A stretch of DNA of 59,017 nucleotides from an uncultured beta proteobacterium (GTDB taxonomy: Bacteria; Pseudomonadota; Gammaproteobacteria; Burkholderiales; SG8-39): the NCBI GenBank assembly GCA_903859155.1, contig CAIOLO010000137.1, positions 1 through 59,017 on the forward strand. Direction: 5' to 3'. The first letter of the stretch is position 1. Every line of letters starts with the position of its first letter. A program made the translations under genes and the position numbers. The notes beneath the pieces are model-generated. The model did not search any database. It saw only the letters and a list, made by a program, of their open reading frames with translations, and was not told where the DNA came from. Positions 45,047 to 54,849 of the stretch are shown one piece after another.

Positions 45047-46831
45047 ATGTCAGCCATAATCGAAGAAACCCCACGGACCGAAGAAAAACGCCGCGCGGAT
45101 TCTCGCCGCGTCGATCCCATCACCCTCGAGGTAGTGCGCTACTCGCTGGTGGCGATGATGGACGAGACCGAGGCCAATCTCACGCGCACCGCGTTCTCGA
45201 CCATCATCCGCGAGTACAAGGACTATTGCGTGGGGCTGGTAACCGCCAAGGGCGAAACCATTGCGCAGGGGCGCGGCAGCATCCCGACTTTCGTTGCCGA
45301 CCTGGGTTCACCGGTTCTGGATGGCATTGCCATGTGGGGCGATGACATCAACGAAGGCGATTTCCTCATCAACAACCACGCCGGCGTGTGCGGCCAGCAC
45401 CTGAATAACGTGGTGATGTACACGCCGATTTTCGACCACGGCAAAATCGTGGCGTACTCGGCGCTGCGAACCCACTGGCCCGATGTCGGCGGCGGCTTCC
45501 AGACCCGGCCGGCCACCGAGATCTACCAGGAAGGCATCCAGTTCCGCAATTCCAAGATCTACAAAGACAACAAGATCAATATCGAGCTCGAGCGCCTGAT
45601 CCGCATCAACACGCGCAAATCCGAGGACACTTTCGGCGACCTCGAAGCCCAGGTCGCAGGCTGCCGCCTGGCCAAGCGGCGCTTTGAAGAACTGATCGGC
45701 CGCTACGGCTGGCCCGAGGTCGAAGCCTGCATCCACGAGTGCTGGGACCAGTCCGAGCGCTTCGTCAGGGAACAGATCCGCAAGATACCCAACGGAAAGT
45801 ATTACGCCGAGTCGTTCCTGGATGGCGACGGCATCAGCAAGGAAGTGGTCCCCATCCGCGTACATGTCATTGTCGAGGATGACGAGATCACCGTCGATTT
45901 CACCGACATGCCGCCGCAGGTGGCCGGCCCGCTGAATTCGGGCGCCACTGGCGGGGCCGCCAGTGCCGCGAAGGTCGCCTTCAAGGGCGCGGTAGCGCCC
46001 ATGATGCTGCCCAATGAAGGCGAGTTCCGCCCGCTTAAAGTCGTCACCAAGCCGGGCACCCTGGTGAGCGCAACCGAAGACGCCGCGATGGGCCTGTGGT
46101 CCACGCCGATCAAGACAGTCATCGACGTGATCCTGCGCGCGCTGTCGCAGGCTATTCCCGAGCGCATCCCCGCCGGCAACAATGCGCAATATGGACGCGG
46201 GCGCATTCGCGGCCTTTATCCGGGCACGCGCCGCTTCTGGGAAGGCGGCGGCAATACCCTGGGCGGCTGGGGCGGACACTTCGGCGGCGACGGACAGTCG
46301 GCGATCATGACCACCACCCACGGCGATTGCCGCCGCGTACCCATCGAAGTGGAGGAAAACGAGGGGCTGGGCCTGGTCAACAAATTCGAACTGGTGCAGG
46401 ACTCCGGCGGTGCCGGACGCTGGCGCGGCGGCCTGGGAACCTGCATTGAAGTGCTCACGCCGGAACCGGCCACGGCGATGCTGGATTTCGATCGCGCCAA
46501 GTTTCCGCCCTGGGGCCTGTACGGCGGCAAGGATGCCCCCGCAGGCCACGGCGAGGTGGAACGCCCCGGGGAAGCGCCGATCAGCGGCAGCCGCGTCGCG
46601 CTGCAGGTCCCCGCCGGCACCGTGGTGCGCGCCACCAACAACGGCGGCGGCGGCTGGGGCGAGGTGCTCGAGCGCGATCTGGACGCGATTACCTGGGACG
46701 TGCGCCAGGGTTATGTCTCCCGTGCCGCGGCAGAGCGGGATTATTCCGTGGTGTTTGCCGCCGACGGCAGCATCGATCGTGCCGCCACCCAAAGCTGTCG
46801 CGAGGCATTGCGTGCGGGCGGCGCGCATTGA
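45047..46831 (+). CDS. Hydantoinase/oxoprolinase-family B subunit (HyuB/acetone-carboxylase-alpha-like)
   Basis: 594 residues. Begins DPITLEVVRYSLVAMMDETEANL and contains FLINNHAGVCGQHLNN-like HxGxxG segments, DFTDMPPQVAGPLNS and GGWGGHFGGDGQSA. It forms the catalytic complex with an A subunit; the only A subunit here is at 30681, 12 kb away. GAGG lies six bases ahead of the ATG. Converges with the molybdenum cluster at its 3' end. Confidence 0.93.
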   Translation: MSAIIEETPRTEEKRRADSRRVDPITLEVVRYSLVAMMDETEANLTRTAFSTIIREYKDYCVGLVTAKGETIAQGRGSIPTFVADLGSPVLDGIAMWGDDINEGDFLINNHAGVCGQHLNNVVMYTPIFDHGKIVAYSALRTHWPDVGGGFQTRPATEIYQEGIQFRNSKIYKDNKINIELERLIRINTRKSEDTFGDLEAQVAGCRLAKRRFEELIGRYGWPEVEACIHECWDQSERFVREQIRKIPNGKYYAESFLDGDGISKEVVPIRVHVIVEDDEITVDFTDMPPQVAGPLNSGATGGAASAAKVAFKGAVAPMMLPNEGEFRPLKVVTKPGTLVSATEDAAMGLWSTPIKTVIDVILRALSQAIPERIPAGNNAQYGRGRIRGLYPGTRRFWEGGGNTLGGWGGHFGGDGQSAIMTTTHGDCRRVPIEVEENEGLGLVNKFELVQDSGGAGRWRGGLGTCIEVLTPEPATAMLDFDRAKFPPWGLYGGKDAPAGHGEVERPGEAPISGSRVALQVPAGTVVRATNNGGGGWGEVLERDLDAITWDVRQGYVSRAAAERDYSVVFAADGSIDRAATQSCREALRAGGAH

Positions 46832-46920
46832 CCCGATCTGGATCGCGGCGCCGCGCGTCTTGCCACGCCGCGGCGGCACCCGGCTCGCTTCGAGCTGAAG
46901 CGCCGGCATTGCAACGGTGA

Positions 46921-49110
46921 TCAGCGCGGGCTCGCCCCCGCTGGTTCAGGCTCCACTTTCGCCACCCGGCACAACAACGCCCTCAATTGATAGGTTCCCA
47001 TGGCCGGATCGTAGGGCGGCTGGTTGTCGGTGAGCAGGTTGGCATTGGACTTCCATATGCCGTATTCCGGGGCAGGCTCCTCGGGGAACCACCAGCCGAA
47101 TTCGACGTTGATCACGCGCGGATCGATGCCGGTGGTGAGCCTGGCCTTCTGCCGCATGCGGCCGCGCCGCGTCTCGATCCACATCCAGTCGCCTTTGGCG
47201 ATGCCCAGGCGCGCCGCCGTATCCGGATGAATGTCGGCCTGCGGGTCGCGGTGCGCCTTCCTCAGGTTGGGCAGCTGGCGGTGCTCTGAATTGAAAAAAT
47301 AGGGAATGCGCCCGCCTGTGGTGAGCACCAGCGGATAGTCCCGGAACACCTGCGGTGCGCTGATCGGGCTCTCCGGCGGTTCCGCGTAATACGGCAGCGG
47401 CGCGTAGCCCATCTTTTCGAGGCGCGTGGAATACAGCTCGATCCTGCCCGTCGGCGTCTTGAAGCCGCCCGCCTCGTACTTGCGGTACTTCATCGCCGGC
47501 ATCGCGAATCCCTGCTGCTTCAGTTGCGCGAAGGTCAACCCCAATCCCCCGGCGGCCAGTTGCTGGTTGAGCACATCCTCGACCGGTTCGGTGCACAGCG
47601 GCAGCTTCATACGCCGCGCCAGCGCGACGAACATCTCCTCGTCGGAACGGCATTCGCCGATCTGCACCACCTTCTGCTGGGCCATCACGACATTGGCGGC
47701 GACCGTGGGCAGGCCGACGATCTGGTCGAGCTCCGGCCAGGAAGCCGCAGGCAGGACGATGTCCGCCAGTTCCGCCGTGGGTGTCATGAACAGGTCGGCG
47801 CAAACCATGAAATCGAGTTTCAGCAGCGATTCGAGGACCTGCGACGAATTGGCATAGGTGGAAAGCGTGTTGTTGCCGAACACCAGGAAGGCTTTCACCG
47901 GGTAGGGCTTGCCGGTGCGCATCGCCTCGAGCAGCGTCGGGATGTGCGCGGCCGGAAGATCCGCCCCTTCGCCGCACAGCATCTTGAAGCGGTCGGCGCC
48001 CAGGCGTTTGGCGTTCATCTCGGGGCTCAGGTTCTCGATCAGGCTCGGGAATCGCCCGATGCCCTTCATGCCGAACACCCAGCCGCCCGGAACATCGATG
48101 TTGCCGGTGATTACCGGCAGCATCGACACCGCGCGTATGGTCTGGATGCAATTGGGCGTGTGCTCGATGGCGCAGCCCCAGTCGAGCATGGCGGGCTTTG
48201 CCTTGGCGAACAGGCGCGCGGCGGCGCGGATCTTGTCCGCCGGCACCCAGGTGATGGCCTCGGCCCATTCCGGGGTGTGCTTCTGGACATGCGCGGCAAG
48301 CGCCTCGAAACCGTGGGTACACCGATGGACAAAATCGGCGTCGTAAAGCTGCTCGCCGATGATGACATTGATCATGGCGAGCGCCAGCGCGTCATCGGTG
48401 CCAGGCCGCAGTTGCAGCCATACTTCGGCGCGCCGGGCCAGCTCGGTCTGGCGCGGATCGACGACGATGATGCGCGGATTGTGCTCGAGCGCATCGCGCG
48501 CATTGAAGCGGGTTTCGCCGTCAGGGCCGGAGTCGACCGGATTGTGCCCCCAGAACAGCATGCACTCGGGCGCCACGCCGCTGGTGAAATCGCTGACCGG
48601 AAAATCGCCGAAGGTCTGGATGCAGGTGTTCACGCGCGGATGAAAACACTGCGCAAAGCCCGGCTCGGTCCAGTTGGGCGAGCCCAACGCATGGGCGAAG
48701 CGCGACACCCAGCGGATGTGGTGGCGCCCGGTGCCGGTGCCCAGTGCAATGGACTCGGCGCCGAATTTCTCGCGGATCGCCAGTACCCGCTCGGAAATCT
48801 CCTCTAGCGCCGCATCCCAGGAAATGCGCTCCCAGCTGCCCTTGCCGCGCGGACCGCTGCGGCGCAGCGGATATTTGAGGCGGTCCGGGTGGTTCACCAG
48901 ATCGACCGTGACGGTGCCGATGGGGCACAGGCGCCCTTTGTTCAGCGGCGAATCCGGATCGCCGCGAACCTTGATCAGCTTGCCCTCGGCCACCTCCAGC
49001 AGCGCGCCGCATCCGCCATGGCAGCTGCGACATACGCTCTTGAACACGCCGCTGCCCGCGGCTGCCGGCTGCGGCAGTTCCGCCCCTGCGGCGGTCGCGG
49101 CAACGGTCAT
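46921..49110 (-). CDS. Molybdopterin oxidoreductase with N-terminal [4Fe-4S] site
   Basis: 729 residues, DMSO-reductase superfamily. Cys27, Cys30, Cys34 and Cys62 (CRSCHGGC...GRLC) bind a [4Fe-4S] cluster. Cys155 in GFAQCFHP is the likely Mo/W ligand. Cofactor segments VDPRQTELARRAEVWL, NVFGNN-type (LVFGNNTLSTY), DLFMTPTAELADIVLPAA and the C-terminal NSEHRQLPNLRK are present. By eye it is nearest to the PhsA/PsrA and acetylene-hydratase branch. No Tat leader, so cytoplasmic. It follows the small Fe-S gene by 33 bases, and so may receive electrons through it. Confidence 0.9.
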   Translation of the reverse strand: MTVAATAAGAELPQPAAAGSGVFKSVCRSCHGGCGALLEVAEGKLIKVRGDPDSPLNKGRLCPIGTVTVDLVNHPDRLKYPLRRSGPRGKGSWERISWDAALEEISERVLAIREKFGAESIALGTGTGRHHIRWVSRFAHALGSPNWTEPGFAQCFHPRVNTCIQTFGDFPVSDFTSGVAPECMLFWGHNPVDSGPDGETRFNARDALEHNPRIIVVDPRQTELARRAEVWLQLRPGTDDALALAMINVIIGEQLYDADFVHRCTHGFEALAAHVQKHTPEWAEAITWVPADKIRAAARLFAKAKPAMLDWGCAIEHTPNCIQTIRAVSMLPVITGNIDVPGGWVFGMKGIGRFPSLIENLSPEMNAKRLGADRFKMLCGEGADLPAAHIPTLLEAMRTGKPYPVKAFLVFGNNTLSTYANSSQVLESLLKLDFMVCADLFMTPTAELADIVLPAASWPELDQIVGLPTVAANVVMAQQKVVQIGECRSDEEMFVALARRMKLPLCTEPVEDVLNQQLAAGGLGLTFAQLKQQGFAMPAMKYRKYEAGGFKTPTGRIELYSTRLEKMGYAPLPYYAEPPESPISAPQVFRDYPLVLTTGGRIPYFFNSEHRQLPNLRKAHRDPQADIHPDTAARLGIAKGDWMWIETRRGRMRQKARLTTGIDPRVINVEFGWWFPEEPAPEYGIWKSNANLLTDNQPPYDPAMGTYQLRALLCRVAKVEPEPAGASPR

Positions 49111-49143
49111 GGTGTGGGGCGCATCAAAAGGCTTCCCATCCGC

Positions 49144-50007
49144 TCAACCCGCCCGGGCGCCCGGTTGCGCGAGCACGATGGTGCCCAGGTAAATACTCTG
49201 GCCCAGGTCGAAATCGACGTCCTTCGCGCCAAAGCGCGCGTCGCTGACCTTCAACCGGTAGGCGCCGCTGTTCTCCTTCAGCCCCGGGAACCTGAAATCC
49301 CCATAGGCATCGCTCTTGGTTTCGGCGAGCACTTTGCCGTCTTTTTCCAGCACCAGCCTGGCATCCTCCACGCACTCGAGGACACCATTGATCTCGCCGG
49401 CAAGGGTGCCGCCGACGAACACCTTGTAGAAGCGCCCCAGGTTTTTGTAATAGACCCGCGGTTGCGTTCCATATTCAGGGTGCAGGACCTCGAGCTTGTC
49501 TTCCTTGACGATCCTTTGCATCTCCTCGTCCTCGACATGCAGCGTGCGCATCGCATGCGTCGGACACCCTTGCGAGCCGCGTGTCTTCTTCCAGCCCTGG
49601 TCGAGCAGGTGCGCGTCGAAAGGCCAGGCCTGCGGCAGCTGCTTCTCCTCGTTCCACCAGATGGCGCCATAAGGACATGCCTCGACCAGCTGCTTCTGCC
49701 CCTTGGCTTTTTCGGGAACGATGATGACAATGCCGTCGGGCCGCTTGTTGACCGCGCCATCGCGGGCCGCCTTCATGCAGGGGGGGTTGTCGCAGTGGTT
49801 GCAGGTGACAGGAAGGTAGCTCACCTCCACCATCGGCACCTGGCCCTGCTCGCGCTGGATGATGTCGATCCAGCGATGCCCGCGGCTGGGCATTTCCGCG
49901 GCATACCCGGGAAATTCATTGCCGTGATATTCGTCGTTGCACGACAGTGCGCACATGTTGCAGTTGAAGCACAGCGGCACGTCGATGACCAGGTTCCATT
50001 TTTTCAT
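49144..50007 (-). CDS. Transhydroxylase-like Fe-S small subunit (TthS/RhS type), some Cys lost
   Basis: 287 residues. N-terminal ferredoxin-like part and a C-terminal domain ([20 protein letters not shown]...[10 protein letters not shown]) like the beta-sandwich of pyrogallol transhydroxylase small subunit. Cys seen: 13, 16, 19, 23, 69, 72, 77, 111, 148. The CxxC pair and one more Cys present in the second copy (C127, C130, C143 there) are replaced by Trp/Asp and Gly ([15 protein letters not shown]). So one of three clusters is probably lost. Start codon overlaps the large-subunit stop (ATGA). Confidence 0.93.
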   Translation of the reverse strand: MKKWNLVIDVPLCFNCNMCALSCNDEYHGNEFPGYAAEMPSRGHRWIDIIQREQGQVPMVEVSYLPVTCNHCDNPPCMKAARDGAVNKRPDGIVIIVPEKAKGQKQLVEACPYGAIWWNEEKQLPQAWPFDAHLLDQGWKKTRGSQGCPTHAMRTLHVEDEEMQRIVKEDKLEVLHPEYGTQPRVYYKNLGRFYKVFVGGTLAGEINGVLECVEDARLVLEKDGKVLAETKSDAYGDFRFPGLKENSGAYRLKVSDARFGAKDVDFDLGQSIYLGTIVLAQPGARAG

Positions 50008-53000
50008 GATGCGGCTCCTACGCTGACTGCCGGGCGCAATTTGCCCGTTTTGTCTCCGTCCCAAATTTCCACCTGCGCGAGGCAGGAATTGGCGGCCGTG
50101 CCGCTGGTCTTGGCTGCGATCGAGCGCTTCGGCGTGAGCTGGTTGATACAGCCGCCACGGTCCACCGAGTAGCCCGGCTCGCCGATCGGGTCGTACACGG
50201 CCGAGGCCGAGTAGGCATGTATCACGCCGCGCGGCAGCCGCTCGGTCAACCTGGCCGCGCAGATAACGGCGCCGCGGTCGTTGAAAACCTTGACCAGCTG
50301 ATGGTGCTTGATGCCGCGCGCTGCGGCATCAAGCGGGTTGATGCGCACCACCAGGTAATCGTAGCCGTCGACCTTCACGCGGTGTTCCTCGATGTCATTG
50401 ATCGGCGTGTTCTTGCCGTCGGCCAGCGTGTGGTAACTGAAGCGCGTGTGCGGCGTAATCAACTGCAGCGGATAGCGATCGAACAACTCCTTGGTGTGCG
50501 TTCCCTCCCATGATGGAAGATATTTCAGGACCGGAGGCCGTTCCGGATCGTCAGGGTCGAAATTCTTCAGGCTGGAACACTCGAATTCGAACTTGCCCGA
50601 TTGTGTCTGCAGGCCCTGGAGGAACTCTTCGCTGTAGTCGCCCGGCAGCGGATGCGGTTCGGGCACGTCCTTTTTGGTGCCATTGTAGAACCAGCGCATC
50701 GATACCGGATCGCGCTTTCCTTCGGGTAGCGGCGGCACGACGAAATAACCTTTCTTGAGGAACTCCTTCCAGGACATATGCTTGGGCACGTCGGAACCGT
50801 CGAACACCCTTTTGACCCAATCGAGTTCGTTCATTCCCTCGGAAAAATAAGTGCCCAGGCCCAGTCTCGACCCCAGCTCCGTGAATATCTGGATATCGGA
50901 CTTGGATTCGCCCAGCGGTTCGATGCATTTGTGCTGCATCAATATGACGCGGTGGTTCATCTGCGTCTGCGCATGCAGCGCATAACCGCCGGTGCCGCCG
51001 AACTCGCTGATATCCCAGCGCTCAAACTGGGTGCAGGCCGGCAGCAGGATGTCGGCGAACTTCGCCTCGCCTTCGAACCAGATCGACTGGTTGACCACGA
51101 AGGGCAGTTTGTCGGTGCGATAGGCTTTGACGTAGCGGTTGGTATCGCTCATGGTGCCGATCGAGGCGCCACCGTACTTGTAGAGGATCTGTACCTTCGA
51201 GTGGCCCGCCGCCGGATAGGTGAATTTCTGCATCTGGCCTTCGATGGTTTTCCCGTTCCACGGGTAGCCTTCGGTCTTGCCCTCAAGGATGGCCTCCGGT
51301 ATGCGCAGGCGCGGAATTTTCTGGAACGAGGGATTGAAAGTGGGCAACTGCGGCGTGCGCTGGTACAGGCTGATTGCCATGCCGGTGTTCTCCAGGTCGC
51401 CGGAAATGCCGCCATCCGAGTAGCCCGGAAAATAAAAACGCACATCGATCGGCGTGCCCCACTGCCCGCTGCCGAAATTCACCCCCGGCTTGCCTATCCC
51501 CTGCATCGCGATCAGGCAGGCGCACACGCGCGCCCATTGAATGCCGGTCGCCGTGCGGCAGGCGCCGCCGTGGCCGTTGCCCCATCCGCCGGCGCCGAGG
51601 TAGGTCTTCTTCTTGCCCCAGCGGCGCGCCAGCACACGCACATCCTTCGCAGGGATGCCGGTTTCCGGCTCCTGCCACTCGGGCGTCTTGGGAATGCCAT
51701 CCTCGGTGCCAAGAACGTAGTCGCGCCATTTGTCGAAACCTACCGAACGCGTTTCGACGAATTTCTTGTCGTATAGCCCCTCGGTGATCCAGACATAGGC
51801 GATCGCGATGCCCAGCGCCGGATCGGTGCCCGGGCGCGGCGCCATCCATTTGCCGCCCATCAGCGCCGCAGTGTGGTTGTAGTACGGATCAATGTGCACC
51901 ACTTCGATGCCCAGTTCTTTTATCCACCGCCGCCGCGGCGTCCCTTCAAACGCCGAATAGGAACCGCTGGTGGTATCCGGATCAGCCGACCAGAACACCA
52001 CCATCTCGGCCTCCTTGAACAGATCCTCGACGCAGCTGTAGGTCTCGATCTGGCCCAGGCGCATGCTGTAGCCATAGTGATGCATCGCGCCCCAGTACCA
52101 GCCTTCCCAGCTGTCCGGGTTGTGCATCACGCGGGTGTAGCCGATGGCATTGAAAAACCGGTAGGCGGCGCTCAGGTAGTAACCGATGTTGCCCCAGGTG
52201 TGGTGCGAACCGTGATTGGCCATGACCGCGCCCTGGCCGAAGTCGCGCTTGACGCGCTTGATTTCGCTGGCAACGATATCCAGGGCCTCGTCCCAACTGA
52301 TGCGCACGTAACCGGAGATGCCGCGGTTCTCGCAATTGCGCTCGCCATTGGGATCGAAATCCACCCGTTTCATCGGGTAGAGCAACCGATCCGGGGAATA
52401 AACCATCGCCTTGGACACCATCGAGTGCGGCGCCATGGTCGTATTGCGCGGCGGAGTCAGCGTCTTGCCGCGCGCCTGGATGCTCCAGGTGGGCGCGTCC
52501 TCATCGGTGAATTCAATCGGTGTCACACGCACGATCTTGTCGTCCTTGACATAGACGAACATCGGGCCGCCGTTGGTGTTGGATACAAAGCGTCTCATAC
52601 CGTTGCCGGCGTCTACCCCAAACTCCCAGTCCAGCGTCAGCATCATGTTGAGCGTCTGCGTGAACCACAGAACCAGCGCGTCCGGACCATCCGCGGTGAG
52701 ATTGAAGTTCTTCATCGCCTCGATGCGATCGAGCTGCTTGACCGAGAAGCTGAACAGGCTCACGCCCAGTTCGGCCGAGGCGAGGCCGACGCAGATATCC
52801 GGCGCGGGATGAATTCCCCGCTTCGACAGAATTTTTCCGTCCTTGAAGGTGAAATACCGCCCGACCTCGTTGTCCACGGTTTTCATCTGCGCGGTGAAAT
52901 TCTTCTCCTTGAGGCGCGCGGCAAATTTCGGGTGCCGGCCTGCCTGGAAGCGGATCATCTGCAGCATTCCGTACAGCAGCACTGAGAACTTGACTTGACT

Positions 53001-53009
53001 GACGCTCAT
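50004..53009 (-). CDS. Pyrogallol/resorcinol hydroxytransferase-like large subunit with extra N-terminal domain
   Basis: 1001 residues. Residues 1-138 form an added domain ([23 protein letters not shown] region) with SCP2-like look. From about 139 ([18 protein letters not shown]) the protein matches the TthL/RhL type of the DMSO-reductase superfamily, which has no N-terminal Fe-S site. His269/His270 (SHHTWG), Asp299-Ser300 (HNPDSWEGW) correspond to the active-site His, Asp and Mo-ligand Ser of Pelobacter transhydroxylase; FYFPGY is kept. It likely hydroxylates a phenolic ring without oxygen. Start at 53009 has GAGG ahead. Confidence 0.93.
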   Translation of the reverse strand: MSVSQVKFSVLLYGMLQMIRFQAGRHPKFAARLKEKNFTAQMKTVDNEVGRYFTFKDGKILSKRGIHPAPDICVGLASAELGVSLFSFSVKQLDRIEAMKNFNLTADGPDALVLWFTQTLNMMLTLDWEFGVDAGNGMRRFVSNTNGGPMFVYVKDDKIVRVTPIEFTDEDAPTWSIQARGKTLTPPRNTTMAPHSMVSKAMVYSPDRLLYPMKRVDFDPNGERNCENRGISGYVRISWDEALDIVASEIKRVKRDFGQGAVMANHGSHHTWGNIGYYLSAAYRFFNAIGYTRVMHNPDSWEGWYWGAMHHYGYSMRLGQIETYSCVEDLFKEAEMVVFWSADPDTTSGSYSAFEGTPRRRWIKELGIEVVHIDPYYNHTAALMGGKWMAPRPGTDPALGIAIAYVWITEGLYDKKFVETRSVGFDKWRDYVLGTEDGIPKTPEWQEPETGIPAKDVRVLARRWGKKKTYLGAGGWGNGHGGACRTATGIQWARVCACLIAMQGIGKPGVNFGSGQWGTPIDVRFYFPGYSDGGISGDLENTGMAISLYQRTPQLPTFNPSFQKIPRLRIPEAILEGKTEGYPWNGKTIEGQMQKFTYPAAGHSKVQILYKYGGASIGTMSDTNRYVKAYRTDKLPFVVNQSIWFEGEAKFADILLPACTQFERWDISEFGGTGGYALHAQTQMNHRVILMQHKCIEPLGESKSDIQIFTELGSRLGLGTYFSEGMNELDWVKRVFDGSDVPKHMSWKEFLKKGYFVVPPLPEGKRDPVSMRWFYNGTKKDVPEPHPLPGDYSEEFLQGLQTQSGKFEFECSSLKNFDPDDPERPPVLKYLPSWEGTHTKELFDRYPLQLITPHTRFSYHTLADGKNTPINDIEEHRVKVDGYDYLVVRINPLDAAARGIKHHQLVKVFNDRGAVICAARLTERLPRGVIHAYSASAVYDPIGEPGYSVDRGGCINQLTPKRSIAAKTSGTAANSCLAQVEIWDGDKTGKLRPAVSVGAAS

Positions 53010-53260
53010 GTTTGTATCCTCGCCCGAAGTTTTTTCAGCGCCCCTGTCGTCGTCGTCTTCCACGCCGCGGGGCGGCCATTGCACGGGGAAATCGAATCTC
53101 CCCAAGGCTAAAGTTAGCACTTCGTGCGTTCGCCAGATAGTTCTATTCGTGCAGTTATTGATAGTTTTTTTCGATCACGATGACGCCACCGAAAAAACCA
53201 CAGGCGCACGGTCGCCGCAACGCCGCACGGGTGGGCGACGCGACGGTCGCTGCATGCCGT
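53010..53260 (-). promoter_or_regulatory. Spacer between LysR gene and hydroxytransferase operon
   Basis: 251 bases. It holds AT-rich sequence around 53120-53175 with the inverted repeat ATAG-TT-CTAT (53139-53148 region) and a nearby second AACTATC-type half-site on the minus strand. These could be LysR sites, but the T-N11-A rule is not strictly met. Promoter boxes cannot be placed with certainty. Confidence 0.35.
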
Positions 53261-54211
53261 TCAGCGAGGCTTGCGCCGCGCCTCCTGCCCCGATATGGGC
53301 GCTGCCCGGGGCTTCATGGCCAATTGGCGCAGCTGTTTCAGAAATGCGAGGCACACCGGGGACAGCTCGTGCCGGGCGCGGGAAATGACGGTCACGTTCC
53401 AGGGCGGCATGGGCGAGTCCATGACCAGCGGCGTGATCGACAGGCTCCCGGGCTTGTCGGCGAACAGTTGCGAAGGCACCAGGGTGACATGGTCGCCGCT
53501 CTCCACCAGCGCGAGCGCGCAGGCGAACGAGGTGCACGCAATGGTGCTCCTGGGCGGCTCCAGCCCCTGGGCGAGAAAGGTCTGCTCGAACACGTCCCGC
53601 CCGGTCTCGCTGCGGCGGTAGATGACCCATTCGAGTTTCAGATCCAGCAGGCTGGAGAGCGTCAGCTTGCCCTTCTGCGTCAGCGGATGCGTGGAGCGGA
53701 CCGCGGGCGTCAACCGATCCTTGAGCAGCAGTTCGAAATCCAGATCCTCATCGCGGGGTTGCTCGGGCACCAGGCAGATGGCGAAATCGGTCTCGCCCAT
53801 GCGCACATCGGGCAGCACATCCGGATAGACGCCCTCCTGTATCTGGAAACTCACCTTGGGGCGGGTGCGCCTGAACTCGAGAATCGCCTTGGGCAGCAGC
53901 GCCATGGCTACGGTCGGCGAGGCGCTCAGGCGGATCTCCCCCGAACCGGCCCCCTGGACGGTTTCGATGTCGTTGCGCGCGGCGCGCAATTCCGCCTCGA
54001 TGATTCTGGCGCGGGCGATCAGCGCCCTGCCCGCGGCCGTGGGCGTGACGCCGTGGGAGGCGCGATGCAGCAACTCCACCCCGAGCGACACCTCCAGTTG
54101 CTGGATGCTCTTGGTGACCGAGGATTGCGACAGAAACAGATTTTTTGACGCCTGCCGGACTGTGCCGGCTTCGGCCACCGCCATCAAATGACGCAGCTGG
54201 CTCAGTTTCAT
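53261..54211 (-). CDS. LysR-family transcriptional regulator
   Basis: About 316 residues. N-terminal winged helix-turn-helix (MKLSQLRHLMAVAEAGTVRQASKNLFLSQSS region, residues 1-60), then a LysR substrate domain. It lies directly upstream, on the same strand, of the hydroxytransferase-like operon and so is the likely activator, sensing the aromatic substrate or a metabolite (inference). The ATG at 54211 with AGG seven bases ahead is favoured over a GTG at 54217. Confidence 0.94.
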   Translation of the reverse strand: MKLSQLRHLMAVAEAGTVRQASKNLFLSQSSVTKSIQQLEVSLGVELLHRASHGVTPTAAGRALIARARIIEAELRAARNDIETVQGAGSGEIRLSASPTVAMALLPKAILEFRRTRPKVSFQIQEGVYPDVLPDVRMGETDFAICLVPEQPRDEDLDFELLLKDRLTPAVRSTHPLTQKGKLTLSSLLDLKLEWVIYRRSETGRDVFEQTFLAQGLEPPRSTIACTSFACALALVESGDHVTLVPSQLFADKPGSLSITPLVMDSPMPPWNVTVISRARHELSPVCLAFLKQLRQLAMKPRAAPISGQEARRKPR

Positions 54212-54594
54212 TGCCACACCTGCTGGCTGCTTCGCATATCCGCGCCCGACATATCCATGAATTGTGTCCGTTTTGTCACATTAACCTTCATGAACGCCGC
54301 GGCTGCAGCGATTTTCATGAACAGCAATCTCTCAAAGCCTGGTCCGCCTTCGCGCCAGTGAGGCGGACTACTTTGCCCAAACGCCCGGTCTCCTGCTTTA
54401 TTGGAGACTTGATCTCATAGACTCTTCGCGGCCAAAAATCATCGTCGCCTTTCTAACCACACGTCATCGCAACGTATGATAGCGGCCTTGAACAGGCTAT
54501 GCCGCTTCGATGCATTGCAGTCTGTCGACAGCTCATTGACCGCAAATCCGACCATGTATATACTTACGTTTATACATTAATTCGGGAGTTGATC
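54212..54594. other. 383-base divergent intergenic region
   Basis: Lies between the LysR gene (minus) and the mazEF-type pair (plus). It holds a hairpin GTCCGCCT/AGGCGGAC at 54342-54368 and the mazEF operator (separate entry). Small frames show no recognisable product. Confidence 0.55.
54554..54577. promoter_or_regulatory. Inverted repeat ahead of the antitoxin gene
   Basis: ATGTATA, ten bases, TATACAT, in an AT-rich stretch that starts 41 bases before the antitoxin ATG. AbrB-type antitoxins bind such palindromes and repress their own operon. Confidence 0.6.
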
Positions 54595-54849
54595 ATGGCC
54601 GAAGCAGTCCTTGATATCAGGCAGTGGGGCAACAGCCTGGGGGTCCGACTGCCCGCCGCTGTAGCTCGCGAGGCCCACCTGCGCGTCGATCAGCGGGTTC
54701 GTATATCGGTCCAAGGGGGCCAGGTAGTGATCGCTCCGGTCACCGATGTGCATCTCACGCTGGAGGAACGGCTCGCTCGATTCGACCCGGCCCGGCATGG
54801 TGGGGAATCGATGGCACCCGTTCGGGATATTGGGGCGGAACGGTGGTAG
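54595..54849 (+). CDS. MazE-type antitoxin (SpoVT/AbrB domain)
   Basis: 84 residues. The N-terminal half is an AbrB swapped-hairpin DNA-binding domain (IRQWGNSLGVRLPAAVARE; VRISVQGGQVVIAP). The C-terminal tail (LEERLARFDPARHGGE) is acidic and flexible, as antitoxin tails that plug the toxin are. GGGAG lies ahead of the ATG at 54595; a frame from 54499 lacks support. Toxin gene overlaps its stop. The pair lies between two molybdoenzyme gene sets. Confidence 0.9.
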   Translation: MAEAVLDIRQWGNSLGVRLPAAVAREAHLRVDQRVRISVQGGQVVIAPVTDVHLTLEERLARFDPARHGGESMAPVRDIGAERW

